64,000 nucleotides of DNA from Megascapheus bottae (lineage: Eukaryota > Chordata > Mammalia > Rodentia > Geomyidae). The position numbers were made by a program, and so were the translations under genes. Shown one piece after another: positions 26,501 through 33,500 of this stretch (positions within the stretch are counted from its first letter, which is position 1; each line of letters begins with the position of its first letter). The stretch lies in assembly GCA_024803745.1 (NCBI GenBank), contig JANJXV010000190.1:124001-188000 (forward strand). Direction: 5' to 3'. The notes under the pieces were generated by a model, which was not told where the DNA came from, searched no databases, and saw only the letters and a program-made list of their open reading frames with translations.

Positions 26501-27543
26501 AGTATTACTGGCAGACTCTTTTTTTTCTTAGCTCCTTTGGTTCCACAGCTACCGTGTAGACTGAGGAAGAGGCTGGCATTTAGAGCATCTTTAGAATGAC
26601 AATCCCAGGGCCACATTGTACCAGTCATTAGAGACTTGACTAACTTGTATTTTATCTAGTTCCTACTAATTCCATTCTTACTGTGCTGCTTTGCCTTGTG
26701 TTTATAATTTAGGATTTATGAGTTTTGGGTTCTCATCTATGTTATTATGTGACAGTGTAAGCCATCCTGTGAGCTCAGACTTCTGCTCTTTTAGCAGTGT
26801 TCCCAAGAGATGGACTTCTCTTCCACTGTGACATGTGTCATCCTGCTGGGCTCTTGAGAGTGGACTTTCTGAAGGAGTGCTCGCTGGAGGAGGCCTTACT
26901 CTGTATCACAGGCCCTAAGGCATTTTCTTTCCTTATTCATCTGTTTGCAATGTCATCTAGGTGCAGGCAGTTTTGCTGCGCAAAGAAGAAGAGGATCGCC
27001 AAATGAAGCAGCTTGTCCAGGCCTTACAAGCCTCATTAGAGAAAGAAAAGATGGAAGTAAACAACCTCAAAGAACAGGTGTGTGACCACCTACCAGTCAG
27101 CTTCAGATTGATTCATAGATCCTTCTGGCAGATATTACAAAGTTACATGCCCTTCATACACATAAGCGACTTTCTCTCCCAGAACTTGCCACTAGGGAGA
27201 GAGTTGTCATCTTATGGTTGGTATGACAGAGGCTGCTGAGATTTAAAAATAACGTTCAACCAGTGCTAATGACTCATGCCTATAATCCTAGCTACTCCTG
27301 AGCCTGAGATCTGAGGATTGTGGTTCAAAGGCTGTCAGAGCAGGAAAGTCCACAAGACTCTTTGCCAGGAGTTTTGGCCTAGTGGTAGAGTGCTTGCCTA
27401 GCATTCATGAAAACCCAGGTTCGATTCCTCGGTACCACATACATAGAGAAAAGCCAGAGGTGGTGCTGAGGCTCAGGTGGTAGAGGTATAGCCTTGAGAA
27501 AGTTCAAGGACAGTGCTCAGGCCTGAGCTCAAGCCCATGACTG

Positions 27544-27579
<36 letters not shown>

Positions 27580-30500
27580 CTCTTATCTCTAGTTCACTAC
27601 TAGAAAAGTAGAAGTGGAACTGTGGCTCAAAGTAGTGGAGTGTTACTAGTCTTGAGCAGAAAAGCTCAGGGACAGCATCCAAGCCCTGAGTTCAGGCCCC
27701 ATGATGGTAAAGCAAAACAAAACGAAACTCATCTACGCAGGCCTAGGAGGGTGGATTGATCTGTATGTGTACACACATAATAGTCATTGCTAGGAAAACA
27801 TGTCCTCTGCAATGCCAGGTTTGAAAAGCAAACTTATTGTTTGTGTGAAGAAGCAGAGAAGAGGACTAGCATGTGGCTTAAATGGTTGAGCACCTGAGCA
27901 CAAAGCCTTGAGTTCAGTCTCTAGTCCTGCAAAAAGGGAAAGGTAGACAAGGATCTAGGTATGGTGATTCAGGCCTGTTGTGTAACACCAAGGACACTGA
28001 GGTAAGAGGATCCTGAATTTGAGGCCAGTCTGGGCTACATCACAAATTCCTGACTCAAAAAGCCATTTTCAGTATAAAGACCCATACTTTTGGTAGGCAA
28101 ATCATTGTAGCATAGGCTTGTGCTAATCATTATTCATTCTACCTCAGGCCCTGTCCTTCAAACTTTCTTTATTGGAATGTGAACTTCTGCTGAAACTCCC
28201 AGTGCTTGGCATAGAACATATACTCAGGGCCACTTGCTATGTATGTGCTTATGGATATAGAATGTTTCTAAGAGGGATAACTGTAATTGTCTCAGAAGAG
28301 ATGTAGAAAAGAACCCCTTACGTTACCTATAAACTCTGTATACTTAAAGTTTTTGTGTCTTCCCTGAATTGGCCCTTTTATCATAGTGTAATATCATTTT
28401 TTTCTTTCATAATTTTCCTTTTGTTTATATTTACTTTGGTTAATAATACAGAATTTTGTGTTACAAATAAATTTCTTGGCCGGGAGTGTGGCCTAGTGGT
28501 AGAGTGCTTGCCTAGCCTGCATGAAGACCTGGGTTCGATTCCTCGGTACCACATGCATAGTAAAAAGTCAGAAGTGGTTCTGTGGCTCAAGTAGTAGAGC
28601 TCTAGCCTTGAGAAAGCCCAAGGACAATGTTCAGGCCCTGAGTACAAGTCCCCGGACTGGTAAAAAAAAAAAAAATAATAATAAATTTCTTAAAAATAAA
28701 AAAAAACCTGAATTACAAGTTACAATTTTTTATTTTTTTCAATCTAAAAAATAAAGCTTCTTGTGATCTAGATTTTGTCACATCTATAAGAACATCTCTA
28801 TGATGATAGAACAGGGATGAAATGTTTTTGTTTTTATTTTTTGGTCAGTCATGGGGCTTCAACGCTAACACAACTACCACTTGAGCCATAAGCACCACTT
28901 CTGGTTTTCTGGTAGTTAACTGGAGATAAGAATCTCATGGACTTTAGTTCCCCAGCTGGCTTTGAACCACGATCCTCAGATCTCAGCCTCCTGAGTAGCT
29001 AGGATTACAGATGTGAGCTAATAGCACCAGCAAAATTAATATTTATTTACTTATGTATTTATTGCTAGAGTGGGCTTTCCTCAAGGCTAGTGCTCTACCA
29101 CATGAGCTATAGCACCACTTCCAGCTTTTCTATGTATGTGGTACCAAGGAATTGAACCCAGGTCTTCGTGCATGCTATGCGAGCACTCTACCACTAGGCC
29201 AAACTCCCAGGACCCTGTATAATTTTTTTTAGGCTTCTTTTCTACACTAGTAAGTGATCGTAACATGTATGTATGTATGTTTCATGGGGCTTGAACTTTG
29301 GGCCTGGACACTATCCATGAGCTCTTCAGCTTAAGGCTAGTGCTCTATGACTTTGAGCCATACATACCATCACTTCTGGCTTTTGGTTAATCGGAGATGA
29401 GTTTCACGGACTTTTGTGCCTGGGCTTTGGACCGTGATCCTCAGATTTCAGCATCCTCAGTAGCTAGGATTGCAGGCCTGAGCCACTGGTGCCTTGCTCA
29501 ACATTTTTTCCTTTTTCTTTTTTCCTTTTTTGTCGGTCATGGGGCTTGAATTCTGGGCCTGGGTGCTGTCCCTGAGATCTTCAGCACAAGGTTGCACTCT
29601 ACCATTTGAGCCACAGTACCACTTCTGGTTTTTGGTTTTCTGGTAGTTAGTTGGAGGTAAGAGTCTCACGGACATTTGTGCCCAGGCTGGCTTTGAACTG
29701 TGATCCTCAGATCTCAGCCTCCTGAGTAGCTAGGATTACAGATGTGAGCCACCAGCACCTGTCATGAGCTCAACATTTTTCAAAAATCATAAAGATCGGG
29801 GCTGGGTGTTTGGCCTAGTGGTAGAATGCCTGCCTAGCATGCACAAAGACCTGGCTTCAATTCCTCAATATCATATACGTAGAAAAAAACCAGAAGTGGT
29901 GCTGTGGCTCAAGTGGTAGAGTTCTAGCCTTGAGAAAGCCCAAAGACTGTGCTCAGGCCCTGAGCTCAAGTTCCAGGATTGGCCAAAAAAAAAAAAAAAA
30001 ACATAAAGATTAAATGAAGTACTGATTACTTTGAATCTCTAGTGAACCCACTAGTATTGTTAATAGTTTTTTTGGTTTTTGTTTTGTTTTATTCTGTTCT
30101 GTTCTGTTTTTTTTTTTTTTTTTATGTGAGTCCCAGAGTGTTTGTAGTCAGGGCCTGGGCACTGTCCCTGAGCCTCTTTGTGTTCAAGGCTAGCACTCTG
30201 CCAGTTGAGCCATAGTGCTGCTTCTGGCTGTTTCTTAGTAGTTTATTGAAGTTAAGAGTCTCACCAACCTTGCTTGGCTGGCTTCCAACCACAATCCTCA
30301 GATCTCAGTCTCCTGAGTAGCTAGGATTTTAGGCATGAGCCACTGGCACCCAACTTTTTTTCCCCTTTTGTTGACAGTTCTTGAAATCAAACCACAGACC
30401 TCTCAGGAGACATGGTAGGCAAACACTCTATCACTGATACATATCCCAACCTGGAGTTGTTTCTTTAACTGTTGTCAATGCTCCTTACATTGATCTATCA

Positions 30501-33500
30501 CATATTATGAGTACTATTATTGTTATTATTACTGACCTAGTGAATTGTTTTTTTGTTGTTTTGTTTTTGCCAGTCCTGGGGCTTGAATTCAAGGCCTCGG
30601 CTCTGTCCTTAAACACTATTGCTCAAGGCTAGCACTCTGCTACTTGAACCACAGGACCAGTTCCCTCCTTTTCTGTGTATGTGGTACCAAGGAATCCAAT
30701 GAAGGGCTTTGTTCATGCTAGTCAGGCACCCTTCCACTAGGCCACATTCCTGGCCATGTATTGTATTTTATTTATTCGATTTATTTATTTTTGCCTGTCC
30801 TGGGGCTTGAACTCAGGGCCTGGGCACCATTCCTGAGCTTCTTTGGCTCAAGGCCACTGTGGCTCTACCACTTGAGCCACAGTACCACTTCCAGCTTTTT
30901 CTGTGTATGTGGTTCTGAGAACACAAAACCAGGGCTTCATGCATGCTAGGCAAACACTACCACTCGGCCATTGTTTTAAATAAAGTGTTTGCCAGTATAG
31001 TTAGATAAGAAAAGTAAATTTATAGGAAAGATGGAATTTTTTGTGATTCTCTTGGGAATTTGTCTTGTTCTAAGAATTGTAAATAAATTTAACTAGGAAT
31101 AAGCAGATATATTTTGAAGAATATAAGAACTATTTAGACTAACAAAATCATGAGAAAATTTCTTAGTTCAGCGAAGACCAGTAGTCATATGCTATTCATC
31201 TACTGTATACTGGGCATCACGGCCAGCATCTTGATCTTTATTGGAAATTTGATCTTGAGGAGAAGAAAAAGAAATACAAGAACAGATGATTTGCAGGAGG
31301 TCTTCACCCTGGTACTTGGTGTGTTAACATTAGCTTTTTCCTTTCCTTCTAGGTGGCTGCTGCCAGGATGGAAGCTGGACATAACCGCCGCCATTTCAAG
31401 GCAGCTACATTGGAACTGAGTGAGGTGAAGAAAGAGCTACAGGCCAAGGAGCACCTGGTACAGACACTGCAGGCTGAGGCTGATGAGCTCCAGTGAGTAA
31501 CTCAGAATATCTTAGAGTGACCTCAGTGGCATAATGCCATACAGCTTTTCTTGGTGCTAGAAGAGCTGTCTAGATCCTCCTTCCATCTTTTAATTCATAT
31601 TTAACCAGGTGAGAGTCACCTTTTTACTATGTTACTAAGTACTCTGAAGGCAAATTAAAGAAGTAGAATTAACCAATTCTGCTTCTGGAAGCCTGAGCTT
31701 ATCCCTTGCCCTAACTCACTTCTTTTCTTGTTCAACCTTCCTGGAACAGAGTCACTGTATGAGCACTCATTTCAGGCTGTGTTCTGGTTCATTGTAGCTC
31801 CGTACTAGTACAACATTGAGGCAGACAGGTCTGGGATTGCACACACATTCCTACCAGCAGAACTGTAGGCTGCTTCTCACTACATGTATCACCTCAGTCT
31901 GAACTATGTAGGGAAAGCAGATCTCCCACAGAGACTCACAGGATTGGCTGAGGTGAATCATTATGCACAACCCATGGTAAATAATCTCAGTCTTCCCAGG
32001 ACAGCCACATTTTGCAGGTTGAGTCTTAAGAATTGAGAGAACAAATTGGGAGGATCCTATCATTTTATTTTACTTTTTACGTGCAGGATTCAGGAAGGGA
32101 AACATTTACAAGAAATAACACAGTTCCAGACAGAACTGGCAGAAACCCAGACCCAGCTCCAGCTCCTGCAGAAGCAGCTAGATGTGCAACTAAGTCAGCA
32201 ACCTGTGGGAAGCCAAGAGGTGAGGACTGAATTACCAATCCAGACTCTGTCTGCTCAGAAATAATGTGGTCATTTCCCAGTATGTCACTTTAAATTGGGC
32301 TATAACTCTAGTTACTCAGGAGGTTGGTACCTAGAGAATCACCATTTGAAGCCAGCCCAGACAAAAATCTCATGAAATTCTTAATTCCAATTAGTAAAAT
32401 AAAGTAGGGCTGGAGGCATGGCTTAAGTGGTAGAGCCATGAGCTAGCAAACTAAGCTAGAGCAAGGCCCAAGCTAGTTCAAGCCCCCGTACAAGAAAAAA
32501 AAAAAATTAATAATGATTGTCACTTTAAAATTGTCTTGGTCACTGGGTACTGGTGACTAATACCTATATTCTAGCTATTCAGGAACCTGAGATCTGAGAA
32601 TCCCAGTTCAAAGCCAGCCTGGGCAGGGAAGTTGCCAAGACTTACATCCAGTTAACCACCACCAACTAAAAAGTGGAGCTTTTGCTCAAGTGGTAAAGCA
32701 GTAGTCTTGAGCAAAAAAAACCTCAAAGGCCGTATCAAGTACCAGGACTGGAACCAAGAAAAGTCTTGGTCATTTACCTCTTCCTTCCTCCTTTTAGATG
32801 GAAAATCTCAAATGGGAGTTGGATCAAAAAGAACGAGAAATTCAATCCTTGAAGCAGCAGCTGGACTTGACAGAGCAGCAGAGCAAGAAGGAACTGGAGG
32901 GAACACAACAATCCTTGCAGGTTTGTCCCTGTCCCCAGCATCTGGGTGGAGGTGGTGTTGACCCTGTCTCTGGGCGGGGGTGGTGCTGTCCCTGTCCCAG
33001 AATCTGGGTGGAGGTGATACTGAACCTGTCCCACAAATCTAGGTGGAGATGTTACTGTCCCTTCCCCAGGATCTGGATAGACATAGTGTTACTCCTTTTC
33101 CTTGGTATTTCAGCAACATACCAGACACCAGTTCCTGGTTAGTATGTTGAGTACCTGCCAGGCAGTGTGCTACTTATACTACAAGAGGTCTTACTAAATT
33201 GGGTGTTCTGTTTCTGAAGATATTGTCTCCATTTCAGGAGGAGACTATATCTGCATGGTCACACAGCTAGATAGGTGGAGCTGAATCTGACATTTAAATC
33301 TATCTCCCTACTAAGTTGTGTGAAATGTGCCAGGAACATCACATTTTAACACAATGGGCGGGGGAGTAATTAGCTTTCTATCGAGACTCAGTGTGCACTC
33401 TTCAGTTTTAATGGAAAGGATCAGAAAAACAGCTTGCTAAAGCTTCTTCACTTGTAAACAAATGACTTGAGTCAATTAGAATTGCTTTGTACTGTAAGGA

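Noticed and set aside
31150..31419. 89-codon open frame overlapping a GOLGA3 exon
   Set aside because: It reads exon 31353-31492 in a different frame from GOLGA3 and its upstream part is intron.
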